DNA of 40,541 bases from JANMOK01 sp031415055 (GTDB lineage: Bacteria; Pseudomonadota; Alphaproteobacteria; Rhodobacterales; Rhodobacteraceae), in contig JANOQZ010000039.1 of NCBI GenBank assembly GCA_031415055.1, positions 1 to 40,541 of the forward strand, read 5' to 3'. Under the pieces are notes generated by a model. The model saw only the letters and a list, made by a program, of their open reading frames with translations, searched no databases and was not told the origin of the DNA. Below, one piece after another: positions 7,190-15,093 of the stretch (position 1 is its first letter; each line of letters starts with the position of its first letter). Position numbers and translations under genes: made by a program.

Positions 7190-8983
7190 ATGTTGACCCC
7201 TGTCAAATCTTGGCCCGAATGTGCCGCCGAATTGGTGGCTGTTGCTGCTGGGCGGGCACCTGCCGATATGGTGATCAAGAACGCGCGATTGGTGAATGTG
7301 CATTCGCGCGAAGTGATCCCCGACACGACCATCGCCATAAAATCCGGTCGTTTTGCCTATATCGGGGCTGACAAAGCCAGCTTGATCGGCCCTGACACCC
7401 ACATCATCGACGCCGCCAACCGCTTTGCGCTTCCCGGTCTTTGCGACGGCCATATGCATGTTGAAAGCGGTATGTTGACTGTCACGGAATTCGTGCGAGC
7501 CGTGCTGCCACATGGCACGACCACGATGTTCGTTGACCCGCACGAAGTGGCCAATGTCATGGGCCTGCGCGGGGTGCGGTTGATGCATGACGAGGCGGCG
7601 GTGCAGCCAGTGAACGTGTTTGTGCAGATGCCGTCCTGCGCTCCTTCCGCTCCGGGGTTGGAAACGACGGGGTTTGAACTGGGGCCAAAGGATGTGGCCG
7701 AGGCGATGACTTGGCCGGGGATTATTGGCCTTGGCGAGATGATGAATTTCCCCGCTGTGGTGGCGGGTGAGGCGAATATGCTGGCCGAAATAGCCGCGAC
7801 GCAACGCGCGGGCAAAACCGTGGGGGGCCATTATGCCAGCCCCGATCTGGCGGGTTTCCACGCCTATGCCGCTGGCGGCCCAGCGGATGACCACGAAGGC
7901 ACGCGCGAGGAGGATGCAATCTTGCGGGTGCGGCAGGGAATGCGGGCGATGCTGCGGTTGGGGTCGGCGTGGTTTGACGTCAAGGCGCAGATTACCGCCG
8001 TCACTGAAAAAGGTTTGGACCCGCGCAATTTCATCCTCTGCACCGACGATTGCCATTCCGGCACTTTGGTGCACGAAGGCCACATGAACCGGGTGCTGCG
8101 GCATGCTATCGACTGCGGGCTCGATCCGCTGGTGGCCATTCAAATGGCGACAATCAACACGGCGACGCATTTTGGGCTGGAGCGGGAACTGGGCTCGATC
8201 ACGCCGGGACGTCGGGCGGATGTGGTGTTGACGTCGGATTTGGTGGCTTTGCCGATTGAGTTGGTCATCGCGCGCGGGGTGATTTCAGCGGAAAACGGGG
8301 TGCTTTTGGCCGAGAAACCGGCCTTTCGCTGGCCCGATGATTCACGCAAGTCGGTGAATATGGCGCGGGATTTGGGCGCTGCCGATTTTGACATCATCGC
8401 CCCTTTGGGGGCTAATTCCGTCACCGCCCGTGTCATTGGCGTGGTTGAAAATCAAGCGCCGACCAAAGCCTTGGAAGCGGAACTGCCGGTCATAGACAAT
8501 CTTGCCCAAATGGACCGCACCAATGACGTGGCGCAAATCGCGCTGGTCGAACGGCATCGCGCCACGGGCAAAGTCGTCAACGCCTTTGTGTCGGGTTTTG
8601 GTTACAACGTCGACTGCGCGGTTGCCTCGAGCGTGGCGCATGACAGCCACCATATGATCGTGGTCGGCACGTCGAAGGAAAACATGGCGCTGGCGGCGAA
8701 CCGTTTGCGACAGGTGAACGGCGGCATCACCGTCTGGAAAGACCGGCGCGAAATTGCGCTGGTCAAATTGCCCATCGCCGGCTTGATGTCGGACGCCCCC
8801 GCAACTGAGGTCGCCAACGACGCCGCGCGAATGGTTGAAGCGATGAAAGAATGCGGCTGTGATCTGAACAATGCCTATATGCAACATTCGCTGCTGGCGC
8901 TGGTTGTCATCCCGGCATTGCGGATATCGGATATCGGCCTGATCGACGTGACGAAATTTGAAAAAACGGAAGTGTTTACGTGA
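7190..8983 (+). CDS. ade: Adenine deaminase
   Basis: 597 residues from the ATG at 7190; the frame is open further upstream, but the extension has no homologous look. It is an amidohydrolase-fold enzyme that converts adenine to hypoxanthine and ammonia. Visible signatures are the metal-binding HMHVESG after GLCDG, the DPHEVANVMG segment, GEMMNFPAV, and CTDDCHSG with the metal-ligand and catalytic Asp/His region. The C-terminal domain contains VASSVAHDSHHMIVVG. Length matches bacterial Ade proteins. Its TGA overlaps the GTG start of amn by 4 nt, so the two are very likely co-transcribed and coupled. Purine salvage is the expected role. Confidence 0.93.
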   Translation: MLTPVKSWPECAAELVAVAAGRAPADMVIKNARLVNVHSREVIPDTTIAIKSGRFAYIGADKASLIGPDTHIIDAANRFALPGLCDGHMHVESGMLTVTEFVRAVLPHGTTTMFVDPHEVANVMGLRGVRLMHDEAAVQPVNVFVQMPSCAPSAPGLETTGFELGPKDVAEAMTWPGIIGLGEMMNFPAVVAGEANMLAEIAATQRAGKTVGGHYASPDLAGFHAYAAGGPADDHEGTREEDAILRVRQGMRAMLRLGSAWFDVKAQITAVTEKGLDPRNFILCTDDCHSGTLVHEGHMNRVLRHAIDCGLDPLVAIQMATINTATHFGLERELGSITPGRRADVVLTSDLVALPIELVIARGVISAENGVLLAEKPAFRWPDDSRKSVNMARDLGAADFDIIAPLGANSVTARVIGVVENQAPTKALEAELPVIDNLAQMDRTNDVAQIALVERHRATGKVVNAFVSGFGYNVDCAVASSVAHDSHHMIVVGTSKENMALAANRLRQVNGGITVWKDRREIALVKLPIAGLMSDAPATEVANDAARMVEAMKECGCDLNNAYMQHSLLALVVIPALRISDIGLIDVTKFEKTEVFT

Positions 8984-10482
8984 AAATCGACGTTAGAAAA
9001 CTACCCGGCCAGATGGAATTGCCGGTGATCCAGCCCGAAATGATTGGTGGGCAAACATTCGCGGACGCCGGGCAAGCTGTGGCTTTGTTGCAGCGGATGT
9101 ATGACGATGCCACCAGTTTTCTGCGCGGTCATTTCGCCCGTGTCATGGCTGGCCACAAGCCCGAAGGGCGCTATCGCGCATATTACCCGTGCGTTTCGTT
9201 TACCACGACGACCTATTCCAAGGTCGATAGCCGATTGTCGTTTGGTTATGTCGCCGAGCCGGGCACCTATTCTGCCACGATCACAAGGCCAGACTTGTTC
9301 GCCAACTACCTGCGCCAACAAATCGGCTTGCTGATCGAAAACCACGGCGTGCCGGTCGAGGTCAGCGTGTCCCAGACGCCAATTCCGCTGCATTTCGCCA
9401 TGCAGGAAGGCACCCATATCGAAGGTGCTATTGAGGATCACCTTGACCTGCCGATGCGCGATGTGTTCGACGTGCCCGATCTGAACATCACCAATGATGA
9501 TATTGTAAACGGCGAAATGCGGGTGCAGCCCGACGGCGCCCGGCCCTTGGCCCCGTTCACCGCGCAACGGGTGGATTATTCGCTGGCGCGGCTGGCGCAT
9601 TACACCGCGACCAGCCCGACACATTTCCAGAACCACGTGCTGTTCACCAACTATCAATTCTACATGGACGAGTTCGTAGACTATGCCCACAAGGTCTTGG
9701 CGGACCCGATGTCAGGCTATGATGCCCTGATCGAGCCGGGGAATGTTGTGACAATGGTCAGCGGCACCGAGGGGCAAAGAAGCGCAAAACTGCCGCAGAT
9801 GCCGACCTATCACCTGATCCGTCCCGATTCCTCGGGCATTACCATGGTCAATATTGGCGTCGGCCCGTCAAACGCCAAGACAATTACCGATCATATCGCG
9901 GTTCTGCGCCCGCATGCGTGGCTGATGCTGGGGCATTGTGCCGGCCTGCGAAATTCGCAGAGTTTGGGCGACTACGTCCTGGCACATGCCTATGTGCGCG
10001 AGGATCATGTGCTGGATGATGATTTGCCCACTTGGGTGCCGATCCCGGCTTTGGCCGAAATCCAGCAAGCTTTGGAAAATGCCGTGGCCCGGGTTACCAA
10101 TCTTTCGGGCTATGAGCTGAAAAAGATCATGCGCACCGGCACGGTCGCCACCATCGACAACCGCAACTGGGAATTGCGCGACCAGTCCGGCCCGGTCGCC
10201 CGACTGTCGCAAAGCCGCGCCATTGCGCTGGATATGGAGAGCGCGACGATTGCCGCCAATGGATTCCGTTTCCGGGTGCCCTACGGCACATTGCTGTGTG
10301 TCAGTGACAAACCGTTGCACGGCGAATTGAAACTTCCGGGCATGGCAACGGCGTTTTACAAGCGTCAGGTTGCCCAACATTTGCTTATTGGCATCCATGC
10401 GATGGAGTCATTGCGCGAAATGCCACTGGAACGGTTGCATTCGCGCAAGCTGCGCAGTTTTGAGGAAACTGCATTTTTGTAA
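8980..10482 (+). CDS. amn: AMP nucleosidase
   Basis: 500 residues with a GTG start overlapping the ade stop (GTGA). AMP nucleosidase cleaves AMP to adenine and ribose 5-phosphate. It has an N-terminal regulatory domain and a C-terminal nucleoside-phosphorylase-like catalytic domain. Recognisable stretches are GRYRAYYPCVSFTT, QTPIPLHFAMQEGTHIEG, YHLIRPDSSGITMVNIGVGP, LMLGHCAGLRNSQSLGDYVL and ALDMESATIAANGFRFRVP. These match the Amn family over its full usual length of about 480-500. Together with ade it forms a two-step route from AMP to hypoxanthine that releases ammonia. Confidence 0.94.
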   Translation: MKIDVRKLPGQMELPVIQPEMIGGQTFADAGQAVALLQRMYDDATSFLRGHFARVMAGHKPEGRYRAYYPCVSFTTTTYSKVDSRLSFGYVAEPGTYSATITRPDLFANYLRQQIGLLIENHGVPVEVSVSQTPIPLHFAMQEGTHIEGAIEDHLDLPMRDVFDVPDLNITNDDIVNGEMRVQPDGARPLAPFTAQRVDYSLARLAHYTATSPTHFQNHVLFTNYQFYMDEFVDYAHKVLADPMSGYDALIEPGNVVTMVSGTEGQRSAKLPQMPTYHLIRPDSSGITMVNIGVGPSNAKTITDHIAVLRPHAWLMLGHCAGLRNSQSLGDYVLAHAYVREDHVLDDDLPTWVPIPALAEIQQALENAVARVTNLSGYELKKIMRTGTVATIDNRNWELRDQSGPVARLSQSRAIALDMESATIAANGFRFRVPYGTLLCVSDKPLHGELKLPGMATAFYKRQVAQHLLIGIHAMESLREMPLERLHSRKLRSFEETAFL

Positions 10483-10665
10483 AGCGTGGTGGGCACTTAC
10501 TCACCTTTGCTCATCTTTTGGCTTTGCAAGCGAATGAGAGATTCCCAAGAAATTAAGGGGTCTGGGCCATATCGGCATTGTTTTTGGCTTGCGTTTCCGC
10601 TTTAGTTGCGCCCGATCCGCATCGGATTGAATTAAGAAAAGCAAACTTGAACAGGGAAAAACGCG

Positions 10666-10956
10666 ATGGCCAATAAACCAATGACGAAAACGCAGCTTGT
10701 GGCAGCTTTGGCAGACAAGTCCAACATTGATAAAGCAACGGCAAACCGCGTTCTGGATGCCCTGACCTCGGTCGTTACCCACGAAGTCGCCAACGGCGGC
10801 GCGGTTACGCTTCCCGGCCTTGGCAAATTCGCCTGTCGCGCTCGTCCTGCCCGTATGGTGCGTAACCCGGCGACCGGCGAGCAGATGAAAAAAGAAGCGG
10901 ATAAAGTGGCGAAAGTGACAATCGCAAAGGCATTGAAAGACGTTATCAACGCCTGA
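10666..10956 (+). CDS. HU/IHF-family DNA-binding protein
   Basis: 96 residues. The HU fold is evident: MTKTQLVAALADKSNIDKATANRV at the N-terminus, VTLPGLGKFACRARPARMVRNPATGEQM as the beta-arm with the GxFxxRxRxxRxGRNPxTGE-like pattern, and a helical C-terminus. It bends and compacts DNA as a dimer. The arm has ARPARMVRNP rather than the exact RxGRNP of standard HU, so it may be a paralogue; I give no symbol. It is monocistronic, with 183 bp upstream containing no gene and a terminator downstream. Confidence 0.9.
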   Translation: MANKPMTKTQLVAALADKSNIDKATANRVLDALTSVVTHEVANGGAVTLPGLGKFACRARPARMVRNPATGEQMKKEADKVAKVTIAKALKDVINA

Positions 10957-11002
10957 TTAAGTCAGGCAGCTTTGCCCTAACTTTGGTTGGGATGTAGCTT
11001 AG

Positions 11003-11030
11003 ACAGGTCGCGGGTCTCGCGGCCTGTTTT
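11003..11030 (+). terminator. Terminator after the HU-like gene
   Basis: A 10-bp stem with one G-T pair, ACAGGTCGCG (11003-11012) against CGCGGCCTGT (11018-11027), with a 5-nt loop and ending in four T. It lies 46 bp after the HU stop and just before the EamA gene. Confidence 0.75.
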
Positions 11031-11046
11031 GATTCTGCGGGGTTAA

Positions 11047-11931
11047 ATGGACTTTCGTGCGATCTTGATGGGCGTGGCTTTCGCCGCGATGTGGAGCTCG
11101 GCTTTCACCTCGGCCCGATTTGCCGTGATCGACGCGCCGCCGTTTCTGTTTCTGACGGCGCGGTTTTTGGTATCAGGATTGCTGGCGATTGGAATTGCCT
11201 TTGCCATGGGTCAAAAAATTGCACTCGACCGGCGTGGCTGGTTGGCAGTGTTCCTGTTTGGCATCTTTCAAAACGCCGTCTATCTGGGCTTCAACTTTGT
11301 CGCCATCCAATGGATCGACGCCAGCGTGGCGGTCATCATTGCCAGCCTGTTGCCGCTGATCGTGGCGGCGGCAAGCTGGGTTTTGTTCCGCGAAAAGCTG
11401 GGGCATTTGGGTCTGTTGGGTCTGGCCGCCGGTTTGGTTGGGGTGTTGATCGTTATGTCTGCCAGACTGAGCGGCGGGGCCGACCCAACCGGCGTGGCTT
11501 TGTGCATTGGCGGCGTGTTGGCACTTTCCGCTGCAACCCTGCTGGTGCGCGGCTTTTCTGCCGGTGGCAACCTGCTGATGATAGTTGGCCTGCAAATGCT
11601 GGTCGGCTCGGCGCTGCTGTTGCCAGTCGCGTGGTTCGGCGAAACTTGGACAGTCAATTGGACCATACCCCTTGGCCTCGCCTTTCTTTACACCACGCTG
11701 ATCCCCGGCCTATTGGCGACCTTTGTCTGGTTCAAACTTGTCGCCCGCATTGGCGCGACCCGCGCCGCAACCTTCCATTTCCTCAACCCGTTTCTGGGAG
11801 TTGCTGTCGCCGCGCTGCTATTGCGCGAACAAGTGAGTGTGCGCGACATTATCGGCGTCGCGGTCATCATGGCAGGAATTTTGGCTGTGCAACTAAGCCG
11901 CCAAGTGAAACCTTTGCTGACAGAAGCGTGA
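11047..11931 (+). CDS. EamA/DMT-superfamily permease
   Basis: 294 residues made of ten predicted hydrophobic helices arranged as two EamA repeats. The first starts at MGVAFAAMWSSAFTSARFAV, and the second begins near VALCIGGVLALSAATLLVRG and ends with FHFLNPFLGVAVAALLLREQ, a typical second-repeat signature. Such inner-membrane carriers export or import small metabolites; the substrate cannot be read from sequence. It is followed after 57 bp by ccdA on the same strand, so co-transcription is possible but not shown. Confidence 0.9.
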   Translation: MDFRAILMGVAFAAMWSSAFTSARFAVIDAPPFLFLTARFLVSGLLAIGIAFAMGQKIALDRRGWLAVFLFGIFQNAVYLGFNFVAIQWIDASVAVIIASLLPLIVAAASWVLFREKLGHLGLLGLAAGLVGVLIVMSARLSGGADPTGVALCIGGVLALSAATLLVRGFSAGGNLLMIVGLQMLVGSALLLPVAWFGETWTVNWTIPLGLAFLYTTLIPGLLATFVWFKLVARIGATRAATFHFLNPFLGVAVAALLLREQVSVRDIIGVAVIMAGILAVQLSRQVKPLLTEA

Positions 11932-11988
11932 CGAAAATCTGGCGGAAGGTGAATTGGTGATTCAGACATTTCATCTTATCTTGACCGC

Positions 11989-12693
11989 ATGATTTATCTG
12001 CTCGCCTACGTCGCCGGACTCTTGACCCTCATCAACCCCTGCATCCTGCCGGTGTTGCCGATTGTGGTTGCCTCGGCAGTGCAGGGGCACAAACGCGGGC
12101 CGCTGGCGCTGGCTGCGGGCATGACGACTGCTTTTGTGGTTTTCGGCCTTGGAATCGGAATTGTTGGCCAAAGTCTGGGCCTGACCAGCGACGATCTATC
12201 GCGCTTTGCCGCTTGGGCGATGTTGGCGTTCGGCATCGTGTTGTTGGTGCCGCAATTTGCCAACCGCTTTGAACTGGCGACCGCTGGGTTTGCCGGTCGC
12301 GCCGACCAAGGCATCGGCCAACTCGACAATACGTCGCTCACCGGCCAAGCGCTGACCGGTGCCCTGCTTGGTGCCGTCTGGAGTCCTTGCGTTGGGCCAA
12401 CATTGGGCGGGGCAATTGCGCTAGCCTATCAAGGCGAAAGCCTGATCCACGCGGGCGTCATTATGTTTGCCTTCGCGTTGGGCGTTTCGACCTTGATCCT
12501 GCTATTCGCCTATGGCGCGCGGGGGGCGTTGCAAAATTCACTTCGCCGTATCGCCCAATATTCGCGGCCTGTCATGGGGGTGGCTTTGGTGCTGGTCGCG
12601 CTGGCCATCCTTTCGGGCGGCCTGAATATGGCCGAGGGATGGGCGTTGGATCACCTGCCCATCTGGCTGCAAGACCTGTCCGTCAAATTTTGA
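11989..12693 (+). CDS. ccdA: CcdA-type thiol-disulfide membrane transporter
   Basis: 234 residues and about six membrane helices. The two conserved cysteines of the CcdA/DsbD family lie in their usual settings: INPCILPVLP (Cys18) and VWSPCVGPTLG (Cys134). The family passes electrons from cytoplasmic thioredoxin across the membrane to periplasmic thioredoxin-like partners, for cytochrome c maturation or disulfide reduction. A periplasmic thioredoxin-fold gene begins 14 bp downstream and is its likely partner. Confidence 0.88.
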   Translation: MIYLLAYVAGLLTLINPCILPVLPIVVASAVQGHKRGPLALAAGMTTAFVVFGLGIGIVGQSLGLTSDDLSRFAAWAMLAFGIVLLVPQFANRFELATAGFAGRADQGIGQLDNTSLTGQALTGALLGAVWSPCVGPTLGGAIALAYQGESLIHAGVIMFAFALGVSTLILLFAYGARGALQNSLRRIAQYSRPVMGVALVLVALAILSGGLNMAEGWALDHLPIWLQDLSVKF

Positions 12694-12707
12694 TAAGGAA
12701 CACCAAA

Positions 12708-13100
12708 ATGAATCGCCGCTTCTTCATGGCACTGACAGCCGCTTTCGCCTTTGCCCAACCCGCTTTCGCCGATTTTATCGCCTATGAGCCGGGAGTGATT
12801 GAAACAGCGCTGGCCGAGGGCAAAACCGTGTTTGTCGATTATTCCGCAACATGGTGCGGCACCTGCAAGGCGCAAGAGCGGGTGATTGGAAAATTGCTGG
12901 CAGAAAACCCCGCCTATGAACAAGCGATGACTTTTGTGCGCGTCGATTGGGATACCTATTCCGAGCATGAAGTGACCACCAGCCGCAACATCCCGCGCCG
13001 GTCGGTGCTTTTGGTGCTGAAAGGTGACCAAGAACTGGGGCGGATTGTGGCGGGAACTGGTGAAGCTGAAATCAAAGCGCTGCTGGACCTTGGCCTTTAG
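12708..13100 (+). CDS. Exported thioredoxin-fold protein
   Basis: 130 residues. The ATG at 12708 follows AAGGA with good spacing and opens a Sec signal (MNRRFFMALTAAFAFAQPAFA). The thioredoxin motif WCGTC (Cys50, Cys53) sits in VFVDYSATWCGTCKAQE, and the cis-Pro region is NIPRRSVLLVL. It resembles the C-terminal thioredoxin domain of DsbD as a stand-alone periplasmic protein. Tight linkage to ccdA implies that CcdA keeps it reduced. Its downstream target, whether apocytochrome c or a sulfoxide reductase, is not evident. Confidence 0.85.
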   Translation: MNRRFFMALTAAFAFAQPAFADFIAYEPGVIETALAEGKTVFVDYSATWCGTCKAQERVIGKLLAENPAYEQAMTFVRVDWDTYSEHEVTTSRNIPRRSVLLVLKGDQELGRIVAGTGEAEIKALLDLGL

Positions 13101-13155
13101 GTTGCCTTGAGGGCGCTGCCGATTTAGGCAAGGCATATCCAATCGGAGACAAGCC

Positions 13156-13932
13156 TTGCCGCAGCCCTATATCGTCATGTGCATGAAATGGGGCACGCTG
13201 TATTCGGCGGATTATGTGAACGTTTTGTTCAGCGCCACGAAGAAGCATTTGCAAGCGCCGTTTCGGTTTGTTTGCCTGACCGATAATTCTGCGGGCATCG
13301 ACGCGGGCGTGGAATGCTATCCTATTCCCGACCCCGGATTGGACCAAAGCTATTATGGTCGTGGCGGCTGGCCCAAACTGTTGCTGCACAAGGCCGACTT
13401 GTATGGCTTGCAGGGGCGCGGGCTTTTCATCGACCTTGATTCCGTCATTTGCGGTGACTTGGAGCCGATGCTGCAAGCCCAAGGCGGCATTGTGATGATC
13501 CGCGAATGGCGGCGGTTTGCCGATTACTTCCGGCGCTATAAGGTCAATGGCGCCACCGGTGTTTTCGCCTGGGACATCGGCTCGCAGGCGCAAATCTATG
13601 ATCGTTTCATTGCCGATCCGGCCAAAGTCGCCGCCAATTATCGCAGCGAGCAACGCTTTGTCACCGATAATGCCAGCGACATTCGGTTCTGGCAGCACCT
13701 CGACGTTATCAGCTTCAAACGCCATTTGATGGCACCAGCGTTGCTGGATCGATTCATGGCAGTGAAAGAGCCGCCCAAAGGCACCTGTATCGTCGCCTTT
13801 CATGGGCATCCTCGACCGATCGATGTGGTGCCTGACAAGGGCCAAAGCTGGGGCAAAGGTCTGCGCCACGGTCGTGGTGCGGTTGGCTTTGTGCGGCGCT
13901 ACTGGCTGGAAAATGGCGGGACGGAACCCTAA
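13156..13932 (+). CDS. Glycosyltransferase-like protein (GT-A type)
   Basis: 258 residues from a TTG at 13156 with GGAG at 13145-13148; an alternative is the ATG at 13177. There is no signal peptide. The N-terminal half reads as a nucleotide-sugar-binding fold (PFRFVCLTDN, then WPKLLLHKADLYGL), with an FIDLDSVICGDLEP segment that supplies the DxD-like metal/sugar-nucleotide motif (DLD). Near the end are VAFHGHPRP and QSWGKG. This fits a family of uncharacterised bacterial glycosyltransferases found in Rhodobacterales. Donor and acceptor are unknown. It stands alone with no polysaccharide operon nearby. Confidence 0.65.
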   Translation: MPQPYIVMCMKWGTLYSADYVNVLFSATKKHLQAPFRFVCLTDNSAGIDAGVECYPIPDPGLDQSYYGRGGWPKLLLHKADLYGLQGRGLFIDLDSVICGDLEPMLQAQGGIVMIREWRRFADYFRRYKVNGATGVFAWDIGSQAQIYDRFIADPAKVAANYRSEQRFVTDNASDIRFWQHLDVISFKRHLMAPALLDRFMAVKEPPKGTCIVAFHGHPRPIDVVPDKGQSWGKGLRHGRGAVGFVRRYWLENGGTEP

Positions 13933-13955
13933 GCGACTTAGCGCCACATTTTCGC

Positions 13956-13973
13956 CACAATCACACGATTGTG
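13956..13973. promoter_or_regulatory. Inverted repeat upstream of small membrane protein
   Basis: CACAATC and GATTGTG form a perfect 7-bp inverted repeat around ACAC, 80 bp before the ATG at 14053. It could be an operator or the weak terminator of the preceding gene. There is no T-run, so an operator is slightly favoured. Confidence 0.35.
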
Positions 13974-14052
13974 CCACAATTCAGCCATTATTAACTTTTT
14001 CCTGCGTAGATTTGGGCTAGAGTTATTCGCACAGTTTGCTGGGGGGCAAAAT

Positions 14053-14232
14053 ATGCTTCGGACCGTTACGGTTTTCTACCTACTCAGCATGGTCCTTGCC
14101 TTTGCCATTGCCTTTTGGCTGGCTTTGCACAACGCGCATCCCACCCATATATTCTTGCAGGCGATGATGGCTTGGCCGGTTGCCGCGCTGGTCTTGTTGA
14201 TTCGCAAGAAGGTGAACGAATTGCGATTGTAG
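14053..14232 (+). CDS. Small two-helix membrane protein, unknown
   Basis: 59 residues from the ATG at 14053, preceded by a strong GGGGGG ribosome-binding site (14041-14046). The frame is open further upstream, but the stretch before this site looks noncoding. The protein consists almost wholly of two hydrophobic segments (about 5-23 and 32-48) followed by a basic tail, RKKVNELRL, which suggests an inner-membrane protein. I do not recognise the family and assign no function. It is convergent with the SDR gene, with 12 bp between stops. Confidence 0.5.
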   Translation: MLRTVTVFYLLSMVLAFAIAFWLALHNAHPTHIFLQAMMAWPVAALVLLIRKKVNELRL

Positions 14233-14244
14233 GGGATTTCCAAA

Positions 14245-15009
14245 CTATCGCAGGGTGTAGCCACCATCAATGACCATGATTTCGCCCGTCATATAGCTCG
14301 ACGCCGGCGAGCACAGAAACAGGGCCGCAACAGCGATTTCTTCCACCGTGCCAGGGCGGTGCATCGGAGTCATATTGGTCCAGACCGATGCCCATTCCGG
14401 GTTGGCAAAGCCACCTGCCGTCATATCGGTTGAAATATAGCCCGGCGCGATGGCATTGACGCGGATGTTGTCGGCAGCGTAATCGCTGGCGATGCTTTTG
14501 GTCAGCATGTGAACCGCCGCTTTTGAGGCGTTATAGGCAGCTTGAGGCTGTGGAACATTTGAAATCAAACCCGAAATCGAGCCGATGTTCAGAATGACCC
14601 CCGACTTTTGTTTGCGCATCGGGGTTAGGGCCGCTTGGCAGGCTTCAAAAACCGAGTCCAGATTTATCGCCATCATTCGTCGATACCGCGCAGCAGCAAA
14701 GGTTTCGGTCTGACCATGATCGGCGATGCCGGCATTGTTGACCAGAATGTCGAGCCTGCCAGTTAATTCCGTCGCTTGCCGCACCAGTTTGGTTGCCGCC
14801 CCCGGAACTTCCAGATCGGCTTGGATATGGTCAACTTGGTAGCCCTTGTCCTTGAGCGACTTGACCGCTTCGGGCGATGCAGCACGCGATGATATTACCA
14901 ATCGGGCACCAGCTTCGCCCAAAGCATGCGCAATGCCCAGCCCGATGCCGCGCGACGCGCCGGTGACCAAAGCAATTTTTCCGTCTAGGCGAAATCGATC
15001 GAAAATCAT
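14245..15009 (-). CDS. SDR-family oxidoreductase
   Basis: 254 residues of a classical short-chain dehydrogenase. The Rossmann glycine motif TGASRGIG is at 16-23, the NNAG motif follows at about 90-93, the catalytic Ser lies in LNIGSISG, and the YNASK catalytic pair is present; the C-terminus ends in MVIDGGYTL. These match 3-oxoacyl-ACP or sugar-alcohol dehydrogenase-like SDRs using NAD(P)H; the substrate cannot be assigned. It follows gyrB on the same strand after 84 bp and may be read from its own promoter. Confidence 0.9.
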   Translation of the reverse strand: MIFDRFRLDGKIALVTGASRGIGLGIAHALGEAGARLVISSRAASPEAVKSLKDKGYQVDHIQADLEVPGAATKLVRQATELTGRLDILVNNAGIADHGQTETFAAARYRRMMAINLDSVFEACQAALTPMRKQKSGVILNIGSISGLISNVPQPQAAYNASKAAVHMLTKSIASDYAADNIRVNAIAPGYISTDMTAGGFANPEWASVWTNMTPMHRPGTVEEIAVAALFLCSPASSYMTGEIMVIDGGYTLR

Positions 15010-15093
15010 GAATGCAACTCCCAGTTTTGGCCAAGACTAACGCAGGAAGTACGGCGATGAAAGCGCCGTGGCGTGACGAGAAGATGATCCCCT

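Noticed and set aside
7004..8170. A 388-codon open frame on the minus strand opposite the start of ade
   Set aside because: It is histidine/arginine-rich, has no domain, and mirrors the codon bias of ade; it is a shadow of a GC-rich gene. A 301-codon frame opposite the glycosyltransferase gene was rejected for the same reason.
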